A stretch of DNA of 27,534 bases from CAYGSN01 sp964352675 (GTDB taxonomy: Bacteria; Pseudomonadota; Alphaproteobacteria; Micavibrionales; Micavibrionaceae). Under the pieces are notes generated by a model. That model saw nothing but the letters and a program-made list of their open reading frames with translations, did not search any database and was not told where the DNA came from. The stretch spans positions 1-27,534 of the forward strand of contig CAYGSN010000026.1 in assembly GCA_964352675.1 (NCBI GenBank). Direction: 5' to 3'. The position numbers and the translations under genes were made by a program. Positions within the stretch are counted from its first letter, which is position 1; every line of letters starts with the position of its first letter. Positions 1-7,779 of this stretch are shown one piece after another.

Positions 1-218
1 TTCGGAGGGGCGGACCGGTTGGGTTGGGTGATTTCATCAATATCCACCAATTCGACGGCAATCGGCGGGCTTATGAATGTCCTGTCTGGAATCATGTAAG
101 GCAAGCCAACCGTACTAAGAATAAACAGGCTCAGGTGAAATACGGCCGATGCGATCAACGGCCATTTCATACCAGGCTCAAAGCCTAAAAAATCATCGGG
201 ATTTGCGGTTTGGCTCAT
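1..218 (-). CDS. tolA: TolA-like envelope protein, N-terminal part (runs off the window)
   Basis: The first 72 codons of a gene that continues past the left edge. An ATG at 218 opens a short cytoplasmic head, a single hydrophobic segment at about residues 19-42 (WPLIASAVFHLSLFILSTVG) and then a Pro-containing periplasmic start (ISPPIAVELVDIDEI). This is the shape of TolA/TonB-type energy transducers: one N-terminal anchor followed by a long periplasmic linker. It begins 12 bases after the tolR stop, so tolQ-tolR-tolA form one transcript. In the family, TolA carries proton-motive-force energy from TolQR to the TolB-Pal complex during division. tolB and pal would be expected further left but are not visible. 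The identification rests on position and the anchor, because the diagnostic C-terminal domain is outside the window. Confidence 0.8.
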   Translation of the reverse strand, partial: MSQTANPDDFLGFEPGMKWPLIASAVFHLSLFILSTVGLPYMIPDRTFISPPIAVELVDIDEITQPNRSAPP

Positions 219-230
219 GACACTTCACCG

Positions 231-671
231 CTATTTCTTCTCCGAGACAAGCGCAACCTTGGTGAATCCGGCACCGTTTACCGCGCCCAGAACCGCCATT
301 ACCGCGCCATATTCCAAACCCTGATCGGCGCGAATGTATATACGGCGATCAAACTGCCCTTCCGTCATAGCTGATAAAAGCGGCACCAGGCGCTTGTTCT
401 CGACTTCCGTTTCACCGATATAAAGCCCACCATCCTTGGCCACTGTGATTTCAATCGGTTTATTTTCTTCCTCGCTTAGCGACTTCGCATCTGAATTCGG
501 CAGATCCACCGGAACGCCCGCGGTTAAAAGCGGGGCGGCGACCATAAACACAATCAGCAGTACCAGCATGACATCCACAAACGGCGTGACGTTAATTTCC
601 GCCATCGGCCTGTATGTCCCGCCTGTACGCCGTCCTCTGGATTTTGTTTTTGTTGCGAGCGTTGCGCCCAT
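231..671 (-). CDS. tolR: TolR, ExbD-family proton-channel subunit
   Basis: A 146-residue ExbD/TolR protein. A basic N-terminus (residues 7-16) precedes the family motif AEINVTPFVDVMLVLLIVFM, whose Asp33 lies in the single membrane segment and corresponds to the proton-pathway aspartate of TolR/ExbD. A periplasmic domain of about 95 residues follows, containing the IRADQGLEYG stretch typical of ExbD-type proteins. TolR dimers sit within the TolQ ring and couple proton flow to TolA. The gene starts 21 bases after the tolQ stop and ends 12 bases before tolA. Length is normal for the family. Confidence 0.96.
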   Translation of the reverse strand: MGATLATKTKSRGRRTGGTYRPMAEINVTPFVDVMLVLLIVFMVAAPLLTAGVPVDLPNSDAKSLSEEENKPIEITVAKDGGLYIGETEVENKRLVPLLSAMTEGQFDRRIYIRADQGLEYGAVMAVLGAVNGAGFTKVALVSEKK

Positions 672-692
672 AATGGTTGCTCCTGTTAAACC

Positions 693-1451
693 TTAAGCAG
701 CACGTTTTGAACTGGCGCCATTGCCATTCTTATCCTGGCTGTCCAGATGCCGGGAAAGGATGGCTGAAAACTCATCGGCAAACGCTTCCAGCCTGTCAGC
801 ATAGCGGTTCAAGCCCGTTGAAAATACGTTATAGGCCACAACCGCCGGAATGGCCGCCACAAGACCAAGGGCGGTCGCAAAGAGGGCCTCGGCAATACCG
901 GGGGCGACAACAGCCAGGGATGTGTTGTTGGTAGCGGCGATAGATGAGAATGAATTCATGATCCCCCAGACCGTTCCAAAAAGGCCAATAAAGGGCGCAG
1001 TTGAACCCACGCTGGCCAGAAAGGTCATGCCGCGCTCCAGCGTGCTAACTTCCCGGCCAATGGTTACGCCCATGGCACGCTCAACGCGCTGACGCAGACT
1101 GGCTTGCAAACTCTCACGGGCAGGCACGCCATCGGCAACACCGGCTTGCCATTCCTCCATTCCGGCAGAGAAGGTGGAAAGCAGCGGATCGGATTTTGAG
1201 TTTTTTACACGAGCGTAAATTTTATCAAGCGGCTCCCCCGACCAGAACGAATCCTCAAAAATATTAGCTTTACGGTTGAGGGATTTCAGCTTGCTGCGCT
1301 TGGCAAAAATAATCGACCAACTCCAGATTGAGGCCATGACCAACATAATCATCACGCCTTTCACAATGGGATCAGCCTGAAAAAACAAACCCCACATGCT
1401 TAAATCATGGGCGTAACTCCCAAGGTCTACAGTCTCAATTGTACCGGCCAT
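693..1451 (-). CDS. tolQ: TolQ, MotA/TolQ/ExbB proton-channel protein
   Basis: A 252-residue inner-membrane protein with the three-helix TolQ/ExbB layout. Membrane segment 1 is at about residues 30-50, followed by a cytoplasmic domain of about 90 residues. Two C-terminal helices hold the family signatures TAPFIGLFGTVWGIM and AEALFATALGLVAAIPAVV. TolQ forms the pentameric stator around TolR and powers outer-membrane constriction during division. It starts 4 bases after the ybgC stop and precedes tolR, the classical ybgC-tolQ-tolR-tolA order. Confidence 0.97.
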   Translation of the reverse strand: MAGTIETVDLGSYAHDLSMWGLFFQADPIVKGVMIMLVMASIWSWSIIFAKRSKLKSLNRKANIFEDSFWSGEPLDKIYARVKNSKSDPLLSTFSAGMEEWQAGVADGVPARESLQASLRQRVERAMGVTIGREVSTLERGMTFLASVGSTAPFIGLFGTVWGIMNSFSSIAATNNTSLAVVAPGIAEALFATALGLVAAIPAVVAYNVFSTGLNRYADRLEAFADEFSAILSRHLDSQDKNGNGASSKRAA

Positions 1452-1455
1452 ATTT

Positions 1456-1863
1456 TTATCCTATATCGCATTCAAATTTATCTTTAAGAGCTGGCGGCAG
1501 ACGAACAGGCCGCACAGATTTCATGTCTACACATACCAGAGCGACCATCATCTCACAAATTAATTCATTTCTTTGGTTGGTAAAGCTGTGGGACATGATA
1601 AAGCTCGTATTCTTTAATTCGCACACGCGCGTTAAAAGTTTCAATTCATCATCAAGGACAGCGGGTTTGAGATAGTTGATATCGATGTGACGCACGACAA
1701 ACCCCACACCAATTTCCTTTTCCAGTTCACTGTTTTGAAACCCCAGCGCGCGAAGATATTCGGTGCGCCCACGCTCTCCAAAATTCAGATAGCGCGAGTG
1801 GTAAACGATGCCGCCAGCATCGGTATCTTCGTAATATATGCGGATTGGAATCGTGTGGGTCAT
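1456..1863 (-). CDS. ybgC: YbgC-type acyl-CoA thioesterase of the Tol-Pal cluster
   Basis: A 135-residue hot-dog-fold thioesterase. The N-terminal motif YYEDTDAGGIVYHSRYL contains Asp15, which aligns with the catalytic Asp18 of E. coli YbgC, and is followed by the helix beginning FGERGRTEYLR. In E. coli, YbgC hydrolyses acyl-CoA thioesters and is linked to phospholipid metabolism; its role in the Tol system is unsettled. The start codon overlaps the ruvB stop by four bases (ATGA), so translation is probably coupled, and tolQ follows within 4 bases. Confidence 0.95.
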   Translation of the reverse strand: MTHTIPIRIYYEDTDAGGIVYHSRYLNFGERGRTEYLRALGFQNSELEKEIGVGFVVRHIDINYLKPAVLDDELKLLTRVCELKNTSFIMSHSFTNQRNELICEMMVALVCVDMKSVRPVRLPPALKDKFECDIG

Positions 1864-2903
1864 TCGTCTTCAGTAAATAAATCATTCTGATTAATATTTT
1901 GCGCAGGCTTCAAGCCAAGATATTCAAACCCTTTCACAGACAGGCAGCGCCCGCGGGGGGTGCGCTGAACAAGGCCTTGTTGAAGGAGATAAGGCTCAAT
2001 CACATCCTCGATCATATCGCGTTGTTCGGATAAGGCCGCGGCGAGCGTTTCCACGCCAACGGGCCCGCCGCCGTAATTGTCGGCAATGCAGGACAGGTAG
2101 CGCCGATCCATGGAATCGAGACCTGAGCCATCCACATCGAGGCGCTGAAGCGCAGCATCCACGAGGCTGGCATCAATGGTTTTGGCATCGCCCGCATGGG
2201 CAAAGTCGCGGACGCGGCGGGTCAAGCGCCCGGCAATACGCGGTGTTCCTCGGGAGCGATTGGCAATCTCAAGCGCGCCCTCCTCGTTCAGGGGCATTTT
2301 CAAAAGTTTTGCAGCACGGCGCACAATAAAGGCCAGCTCCTCTGCACTATAAAATTCCAGACGCAGGGGAATACCAAACCGGTCGCGCAACGGGTTGGTG
2401 AGCAAGCCAGAGCGCGTTGTCGCGCCCACAAGCGTAAACGGCACAAGGTCAATCTGTACCGAGCGCGCGGCCGGCCCCTCCCCGATAATCAGGTCGAGTT
2501 TTCGGTCTTCCATCGCTGGGTAGAGAATTTCCTCTACCGCCGGGTTAAGACGGTGGATTTCATCAATGAAGAGTACATCATTCGGCTCAAGATTGGTCAA
2601 GATGGCCGCAAGGTCTCCAGATTTCGCAATGACAGGGCCGGAGGTCGCCCGAAAGCCGACACCGAGTTCCTTGGCCACAATTTGTGCCAATGTTGTCTTC
2701 CCAAGCCCCGGCGGGCCGAAAAGCAGCACATGGTCCATGGCATCGGAGCGAGACTTCGCCGCATTCACAAAAACGCGCAAATTATCGCAGAGCGGTTTTT
2801 GGCCGATAAATTCTTCAAGAGAGAGTGGGCGCAAGGGGCCATCCGTGTCGGTCTCTAATGCATTGCGCTCTAATTCCTGGTTTTTTTCAAGAGGCTGGCT
2901 CAT
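1860..2903 (-). CDS. ruvB: RuvB, Holliday-junction branch-migration ATPase
   Basis: A 347-residue AAA+ helicase subunit. It carries the RuvB N-terminal motif RPLSLEEFIGQ, Walker A GPPGLGKT at residues 63-70, Walker B with DEIH at 114-117, a sensor-1 stretch LVGATTRSG, and a C-terminal winged-helix domain containing the family signature GGGPVGVETLA. RuvB hexamers pump DNA through the RuvA-held junction. The start overlaps the ruvA stop by four bases and its stop overlaps the ybgC start by four bases, so the ruv genes are physically coupled to the tol cluster. Confidence 0.98.
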   Translation of the reverse strand: MSQPLEKNQELERNALETDTDGPLRPLSLEEFIGQKPLCDNLRVFVNAAKSRSDAMDHVLLFGPPGLGKTTLAQIVAKELGVGFRATSGPVIAKSGDLAAILTNLEPNDVLFIDEIHRLNPAVEEILYPAMEDRKLDLIIGEGPAARSVQIDLVPFTLVGATTRSGLLTNPLRDRFGIPLRLEFYSAEELAFIVRRAAKLLKMPLNEEGALEIANRSRGTPRIAGRLTRRVRDFAHAGDAKTIDASLVDAALQRLDVDGSGLDSMDRRYLSCIADNYGGGPVGVETLAAALSEQRDMIEDVIEPYLLQQGLVQRTPRGRCLSVKGFEYLGLKPAQNINQNDLFTEDE

Positions 2904-3523
2904 GCGCTCAGCTCCTTCAGCGCCAGACGGATAAGATCCTGAAGATTATCATTGGCTTGTCCCTTGGCGCGCATGACGGCGGTGTAAGCGTCACTTCTGG
3001 CATAGCCAAGATTTATGAGAGCAGAAACAGCATCTTGATCAATAGAGCTTACGGCTTGTTCTGCTGCTCCTGTTATCGGTTTAAAGGATTTTGAAACCTG
3101 AGCTACAGGCGCGAGATCCATATTCGCCGCCTTATCCTTGAGTTCTGTAATAATGCGGGTGGCGAGTTTTGGGCCAACGCCATCTGCTGCCTGCACCGCC
3201 GCTTTATCCTGCGCGGCGATGGCGATGCCCAGCTTTTCCGGCGGACAGGTGGCAAGGATAGCAAGCCCAACCTTCGCCCCAACGCCCTGCACGGAAGTTA
3301 GCAGACGAAACCAGTTTTGTTCCGCCGCATCGGCAAAACCGTAAAGATGAATATGGTCTTCGCGCACATGCGTATCAATCAGCAACGTTGTGGGATCGCC
3401 CTTCTGGCCAATTCTGGTCAATGTGCGGTTCGAGGCGAACACCAGATAGCCAACCCCATTCACGTCCAAAATTACATGGTCGGTGGAAAAAGAGTCTATA
3501 ATTCCTGTTAATTTTCCTATCAA
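2900..3523 (-). CDS. ruvA: RuvA, Holliday-junction-binding subunit
   Basis: A 207-residue protein with the three RuvA domains. An N-terminal OB fold (MIGKLTGIIDS...LDVNGVGYLV) is followed by a tandem helix-hairpin-helix region (LLTSVQGVGAKVGLAIL and ADGVGPKLATRIITELKDK) and, after a variable linker at about residues 135-155, a small C-terminal three-helix domain (DAVSALINLGYARSDAYTAV) that contacts RuvB. RuvA tetramers hold the four-way junction and load RuvB. The gene lies between ruvC, which ends 60 bases upstream, and ruvB, which overlaps by four bases. Confidence 0.97.
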   Translation of the reverse strand: MIGKLTGIIDSFSTDHVILDVNGVGYLVFASNRTLTRIGQKGDPTTLLIDTHVREDHIHLYGFADAAEQNWFRLLTSVQGVGAKVGLAILATCPPEKLGIAIAAQDKAAVQAADGVGPKLATRIITELKDKAANMDLAPVAQVSKSFKPITGAAEQAVSSIDQDAVSALINLGYARSDAYTAVMRAKGQANDNLQDLIRLALKELSA

Positions 3524-3583
3524 GGTGCCTCACACAGTATTGATATTAAATAGAAATCCAGCTTCGTCAGTTCGTTTGTCATT

Positions 3584-4084
3584 TTAGCCTACCCCCTGGC
3601 CCATGAGGCGGGCATCAACCCTTTGATAATGCGCGTGACAAATAGCCACGGCAAGCGCGTCCGCCTCATCCTCACCAATCTGCCCACAGGTGGGAAGAAG
3701 CGCTTTGACCATCATGCCGATCTGATTTTTGTCTGCATGCCCCGTCCCGACAATGGATTTTTTAACCTTGTTGGCGGCATATTCCGCGACCTCTATCCCA
3801 TACAGCCCGGGAATAGCGAGAATAACGCCCCGTGCCTGCCCCAATTTCAGCGCCGAAGCCGGGTTTTTATTCACGAAGGTCTCCTCCAAAGCGGCTGTAT
3901 CAGGCCGATGTTTTTCAATGACGTCGATAAGTCCGCGATGCAGCGCGGAAAGCCGCACGCCCATCGGGTCTTTAGGATTGGTTTTGATCAAGCCAGAGGC
4001 CAGAAAGCGCAAGGCGCTGCCTTCCGTTCCAATCAATCCCCATCCGGTTTTTTGCAAGCCTGGATCCAGGCCAAGAATAATCAT
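3584..4084 (-). CDS. ruvC: RuvC, Holliday-junction resolvase
   Basis: A 166-residue RNase-H-fold endonuclease that cuts Holliday junctions. The N-terminal motif MIILGLDPGLQKTGWG includes catalytic Asp7. A second acidic site lies in ALEETFVNKNP, and the C-terminal EDEADALAVAICH supplies the remaining acidic residues. I chose the ATG at 4084 because this puts the first strand and Asp7 at the family's usual position; an upstream in-frame start at 4102 would add six unconserved residues. The order yebC-ruvC-ruvA-ruvB is the standard one. Confidence 0.96.
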   Translation of the reverse strand: MIILGLDPGLQKTGWGLIGTEGSALRFLASGLIKTNPKDPMGVRLSALHRGLIDVIEKHRPDTAALEETFVNKNPASALKLGQARGVILAIPGLYGIEVAEYAANKVKKSIVGTGHADKNQIGMMVKALLPTCGQIGEDEADALAVAICHAHYQRVDARLMGQGVG

Positions 4085-4135
4085 GGATAAAGTGTACCAC
4101 AAAAACAGAACAAATAAAGAACAAAATAGGTGATT

Positions 4136-4891
4136 TCAAGAAGCCGCGAGAAGCTTCTCCATCACCTCGTCACTGACTTCGAAATTCGTATAGACGTTTT
4201 GCACATCGTCGTTGTCTTCCAGTGCATCAACGAGTTTCAGTGTGCCAGCCGCAGTTTCTTCGTCCACATCGGCGTTGGTGTTCGCCCGCCAGGCCAGCCC
4301 GGCGCGCTCCGCCTCACCGAATTTTTTCTCCAGAGCCTCGTTCACAGCGGCGAAATCATCGGGAGCGCATAAGATGGCATGAGATTCGGAATCGCTCTGC
4401 ACATCGCTGGCACCCGCCTCAACACCGGCTTCGAACATCTCATCCGCCCCGGCCTTATCCGCCGGATAGATGATTTCCCCCACCCGGTCGAACATAAAGC
4501 CGACAGAGCCAGTCTCACCCATATTGCCACCATGCTTGGTGAAGGCGGCGCGCACATCCCCGGCCGTACGGTTTTTGTTATCCGTCAGACATTCAACAAT
4601 AATGGCCACGCCGCCGGGGCCGTAGCCTTCATAGCGAATCTCAACATAATCTTCGCCCTCGCCGCCGCCCACGCCTTTGGCAATTGCGTTCTCAATGTTG
4701 TTTTTTGGCATGGATTGGCCGCGCGCGGTTGCAATTGCCAGACGCAAACGCGGGTTCATATCCGGATCGCCGCCGCCGATTTTAGCCGCCACGGTGATTT
4801 CGCGTGCTAATTTGGAAAAAGCTTTGGCGCGCTGGGCGTCTGCGCGGCCCTTTTTGTGTTTGATATTCGCCCATTTGGAATGACCGGCCAT
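4136..4891 (-). CDS. yebC: YebC/PmpR-family DNA-binding regulator, or YebC-type translation factor
   Basis: A 251-residue member of the YebC/TACO1 family. It opens with the near-invariant MAGHSKWANIKHKKGRADA and contains KNNIENAIAKGVGG and YGPGGVAIIVECLTDNKNRT. The acidic C-terminal domain ends with DNDDVQNVYTNFEV, the usual family tail. Members have been described as transcription regulators and, for TACO1 and some bacterial homologues, as factors that help ribosomes translate proline-rich stretches; the sequence does not say which applies here. It is the first gene of the minus-strand ruv-tol block, with a candidate promoter 47 bases upstream. Confidence 0.95.
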   Translation of the reverse strand: MAGHSKWANIKHKKGRADAQRAKAFSKLAREITVAAKIGGGDPDMNPRLRLAIATARGQSMPKNNIENAIAKGVGGGEGEDYVEIRYEGYGPGGVAIIVECLTDNKNRTAGDVRAAFTKHGGNMGETGSVGFMFDRVGEIIYPADKAGADEMFEAGVEAGASDVQSDSESHAILCAPDDFAAVNEALEKKFGEAERAGLAWRANTNADVDEETAAGTLKLVDALEDNDDVQNVYTNFEVSDEVMEKLLAAS

Positions 4892-4937
4892 GGTAAAAAC
4901 TCTTTTTAGTCTGTTATTTTTTAAAACTGTTCTTTAA

Positions 4938-4965
4938 ACTATACAAAGGAAGCCTTTACAGGCAA
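4938..4965 (-). promoter_or_regulatory. Candidate sigma-70-type promoter of the yebC-ruv-tol block
   Basis: On the minus strand a -35-like TTGCCT (4960-4965) and a -10-like TATAGT (4938-4943) are separated by 16 bases. Transcription would begin near 4931, about 40 bases before the yebC ATG at 4891. It lies in the divergent gap between yebC and the response regulator. The match is good but judged by eye only. Confidence 0.5.
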
Positions 4966-5010
4966 CAGGGTTTGAGTTGTTTTGTTTCATTTTTAAGTCA
5001 GATTTTTTCA

Positions 5011-5544
5011 ATGTCCTATGATTTTTCCGATATTTCCGTCCTGATAGTTGAAGACAACCAGCCGATGATGGACCTGGCGAAATCGATCATGCAGACATTC
5101 GGTGTGAAGGACGTTATTACCGCCAAGCATGGTGAGGAAGGGTTTCAAAGATTTTGCGCCCACAAACCGGATTTGGTGATTGCGGACTGGATGATGAAAC
5201 CGATGGACGGTATATCCCTGACGCGCCTGATTCGTACCAATCCGAAAAGCCCGAACCAGTTTGCACCGATTATCCTGATGACCGGGTTTAGTGAGAAACG
5301 GCGTGTATTACAGGCCCGTGATGCGGGGGTAACGGAATTTCTGGTTAAGCCGTTTAACGCGCGCGATTTATACCGCCGCATTTCGCAGGTCATCGAAAGG
5401 CCCCGGCAGTTCGTACGATCGGAGGATTTCTTTGGACCGGACCGCCGCCGTAAAAAGATGCAGGATTATATGGGCGCCTTACGCCGCGATACGGATGTCC
5501 GCCCCGAAGATTATGACCGGGCCACAGCAAAAAGAGAGATTTAG
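5011..5544 (+). CDS. CheY-like single-domain response regulator with basic tail
   Basis: A 177-residue protein consisting of one receiver domain plus a tail. Visible receiver residues are the acidic pair Glu14-Asp15, the phosphoacceptor Asp59 (LVIADWMMKP), Thr91 (ILMTGFS) and Lys113 (FLVKPF). After residue 125 there is no output domain, only a charged tail with FFGPDRRRKK and an Asp/Arg-rich end. It is therefore probably a diffusible signalling protein rather than a DNA-binding regulator; its kinase is not in the window. I chose the ATG at 5011 because MSYDFSDISVLIVEDN gives a normal receiver start; a TTG at 4972 would add 13 unconserved residues. It ends 23 bases before the next gene, likely its partner. 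Confidence 0.9.
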   Translation: MSYDFSDISVLIVEDNQPMMDLAKSIMQTFGVKDVITAKHGEEGFQRFCAHKPDLVIADWMMKPMDGISLTRLIRTNPKSPNQFAPIILMTGFSEKRRVLQARDAGVTEFLVKPFNARDLYRRISQVIERPRQFVRSEDFFGPDRRRKKMQDYMGALRRDTDVRPEDYDRATAKREI

Positions 5545-5567
5545 AGCTTTTACGAAAGAGATTATTT

Positions 5568-6101
5568 ATGACGGAGCATTTTAACCAGAAACCAAGGCGT
5601 AGAGCTGAGTTTATCAAGCCACCGAACCTGCTGAAAGGCAAGGTCGGATCCGGCGGATTGAGTGAGGATATCCTTGATAAAGCTCAGGAATTGCTGGAGA
5701 ACAACACCGTTGATTTTGAACCGCTGGGCGAAATGTATCTGGACTCGCTGATGCGCGGCATTGAAATGGCCAAAAGCAGCGATACAAAACATGACGATGA
5801 ATATGTTATTTCCTGTATGTTATATCCCGGGATGCAGCTCAAGGCCAATGGCGGTATGTTTCATTACCCTCTGGTGACACAGATTGCGGATAGGTTGATC
5901 CATTTTCTGGAAGTGATTGAGGAGCCGGATATTGAATCGGTCGAAATCGTCCTGGCTTTTCACTCCACAATTCGCGCGGTTATCAGAGGCAAAATTCAGG
6001 GTGGCGGCGGAACTCACGGACAGGCACTGCTTGATGCGCTGAACAAAGCGTGTCTACGCTATTTTGAAAAGCATCCAGACAATCTGGAAGACGATCTTTA
6101 A
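5568..6101 (+). CDS. Uncharacterised protein downstream of the response regulator
   Basis: A 177-residue soluble protein that I do not recognise. It has a basic Pro-containing N-terminus (KPRRRAEFIKPPNLL), a predicted helical middle containing LDSLMRGIEMAK and IADRLIHFLEVIEEPDIESVEIV, and a conserved-looking C-terminal stretch IRGKIQGGGGTHGQALLDAL before an acidic end. No membrane segment, signal peptide or known catalytic motif is visible. It lies 23 bases after the response regulator on the same strand and is probably co-transcribed, suggesting a shared signalling role. Its TAA stop directly abuts the stop of the convergent YmdB gene, with no bases between. Confidence 0.85.
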   Translation: MTEHFNQKPRRRAEFIKPPNLLKGKVGSGGLSEDILDKAQELLENNTVDFEPLGEMYLDSLMRGIEMAKSSDTKHDDEYVISCMLYPGMQLKANGGMFHYPLVTQIADRLIHFLEVIEEPDIESVEIVLAFHSTIRAVIRGKIQGGGGTHGQALLDALNKACLRYFEKHPDNLEDDL

Positions 6102-6932
6102 TCAGGAAATCGTGTCATCGGATACATTTTTGGTGTTGTTGAGCAACGCGCCGATACGCACAGGCTCGATACTTTGCGCCAGCCCGGTTTTATCATTGGT
6201 AATCACCAAAGCGCCGCACAAACATGCCTTGCCATTCGCCGGACGCATTCTTTCACTAGGTGTTTTTTTGACAAAACGATGAATGGGAATTTCTTTGGAC
6301 ACGCCGATCACGGAGTTATAATCCCCGGTCATGCCCGCATCACTCATATACGCCGTGCCGTTTTCCATGACATGCGCATCGGCGGTTGGGATATGGGTAT
6401 GCGTTCCGATGACAGCAGAGACTAACCCGTCGCAATAATGTGCAAAGGCCATTTTTTCAGATGTGGCCTCGCCGTGGAAATCAATAAAAATGGCGTCTGC
6501 GGTTTTACCAAGCTTTTCTTCTTTCAGAACCCCGCGGATTTTGGCAAACGGATCATCCAGCGCATCCATGAACAGCCGCGCCATCATATTGATGACCAGG
6601 ACGATCTGGCCGTCTTTGGTTTTAAATTTTACCAGGCCGCTACCCGGCGCATCAGAAGGGTAATTCAACGGCCGCAGCAGGTTTTTATCCCGCCCGATAT
6701 AGGGGATGATTTCGCGCTGATCCCACACATGATTGCCAGTGGTAACAACATCCACACCCCATTCATAGAAGTCTTTAACAATTTTCTCTGTAATCCCGGC
6801 GCCGTTCGCCGCGTTCTCTCCGTTCACGATAACAATATCCGGAGCAAGTTTTTCCCGGAGCTTCGGCAGGTATTTCTGGAGAGCCTCGCGGCCGGAGCGG
6901 CCAAACACATCGCCGATAAACAAAATTCTCAT
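6102..6932 (-). CDS. YmdB-type (TIGR00282) metallophosphoesterase
   Basis: A 276-residue calcineurin-like phosphoesterase of the YmdB family. Metal-binding and catalytic motifs appear in order: GDVFGRSGREAL near the N-terminus, VNGENAANGAGIT, TTGNHVWDQ, DFHGEATSEKMA and GTHTHIPTAD. The Bacillus homologue is a 2',3'-cyclic-nucleotide phosphodiesterase affecting developmental switching and RNA turnover; that role is not shown for this protein. I chose the ATG at 6932 because AGGA lies seven bases upstream; an in-frame TTG at 6938 is the alternative. The 5-FCL gene ends 16 bases upstream on the same strand. Confidence 0.93.
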   Translation of the reverse strand: MRILFIGDVFGRSGREALQKYLPKLREKLAPDIVIVNGENAANGAGITEKIVKDFYEWGVDVVTTGNHVWDQREIIPYIGRDKNLLRPLNYPSDAPGSGLVKFKTKDGQIVLVINMMARLFMDALDDPFAKIRGVLKEEKLGKTADAIFIDFHGEATSEKMAFAHYCDGLVSAVIGTHTHIPTADAHVMENGTAYMSDAGMTGDYNSVIGVSKEIPIHRFVKKTPSERMRPANGKACLCGALVITNDKTGLAQSIEPVRIGALLNNTKNVSDDTIS

Positions 6933-6948
6933 ATTCAATTCCTATTCG

Positions 6949-7524
6949 TTATGCGCCAAAGTAATGTGCTTCTTGCGGCGTGACAACCCAGTCGAGCTTT
7001 TCGTCATGCTCTTCTACCGGCAGGGGAAACAGGCAGGCTTGCTGCGCAAATCCAATTCCGACAGCCATGACAGGTTTTTTGTTTCGCAAAGCGCGCAGCG
7101 TTGCATCATAGTAACCTCCACCCTGTCCCAACCGGTACCCGCGCCGATCAAAAGCCAGCAAGGGCACGATTACGATATCCGGCTCCACCCAGGCGGCCTG
7201 CGCATTTTGCGCCGGAGCCAATATCCCGTAGGCGCCTTTTTCAAGTTCCTGCACGCCGTCCCACAAGGCAAACCCAAGCTCCAAAGAGGATTCTTTAACC
7301 ACCGGCAAGGCGCAGGCAATTTGACGCTCCAGCAGCATATCGATCAGCGGATAAACATCGAACTCCCGCCCGTGCGGAACATAGGCCGCAACAATTTGCC
7401 CGGAATGCGGATTGATTTTTTCAAAGAACAGATCAAAGGCGCTATCGAGTTTTTCGGCGCGAACATCCATCCGCGCTCTGTGGCGGCGGGCTTCGAGCCT
7501 CAATATTTCTTTTTGATTGGTCAT
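6949..7524 (-). CDS. 5-formyltetrahydrofolate cyclo-ligase
   Basis: A 191-residue enzyme of the 5-FCL/MTHFS (YgfA) family that converts 5-formyl-THF to 5,10-methenyl-THF using ATP. Visible signatures are an N-terminal helix rich in Arg (LRLEARRHRARM), AAYVPHGREFDVYPLI, the substrate/ATP region IVPLLAFDRRGYRLGQGGGYYD, and the C-terminal VGIGFAQQ. I place the start at 7524 (MTNQKEIL). A longer reading from 7560 would run into the 3' end of the predicted 6S RNA and add residues not expected for the family. The 6S RNA-ygfA arrangement is widespread in proteobacteria. Confidence 0.93.
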   Translation of the reverse strand: MTNQKEILRLEARRHRARMDVRAEKLDSAFDLFFEKINPHSGQIVAAYVPHGREFDVYPLIDMLLERQIACALPVVKESSLELGFALWDGVQELEKGAYGILAPAQNAQAAWVEPDIVIVPLLAFDRRGYRLGQGGGYYDATLRALRNKKPVMAVGIGFAQQACLFPLPVEEHDEKLDWVVTPQEAHYFGA

Positions 7525-7545
7525 CAGGCGATCACATTCAAGGGT

Positions 7546-7731
7546 GAAAGGGCGCCGCATGAGCCGTTAACGTTCGATATCCGCGTGTGGCCCGGTATAA
7601 CCAGGTGGGCGCCGTAATAACCAAACCCCCAATGCAAAGAGAGTGGGTAAGATCAGGGACAGCTCCCTATGCGAATAAGCATCGGCCTCCGGGATAAAAG
7701 ATGTATCACGAACTCCGCAGCAAACCCTTTC
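7546..7731 (-). ncRNA. ssrS: 6S RNA
   Basis: The 250-base gap between zapA and the 5-FCL gene is where 6S RNA lies in many proteobacteria. On the minus strand GAAAGGG at 7731-7725 can pair with CCCUUUC at 7552-7546, closing an RNA of about 186 bases. Inside it GCUGC pairs with GCGGC, and CCCGG with CCGGG, leaving a large internal bubble and an apical arm containing ACCC/GGGU pairs. A TATAAA -10-like sequence (7742-7737) ends five bases before the proposed 5' end. 6S RNA binds the sigma-70 holoenzyme as a promoter mimic in slow growth. The ends are hand-folded estimates; the core could be shorter. Confidence 0.65.
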
Positions 7732-7779
7732 GCATCTTTATATAGGAGTTATAAGCGATTTGTATAGTTTTTTGATGAT

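Noticed and set aside
2196..2858. A 220-codon plus-strand frame inside ruvB
   Set aside because: Antisense shadow without family motifs; ruvB is intact.
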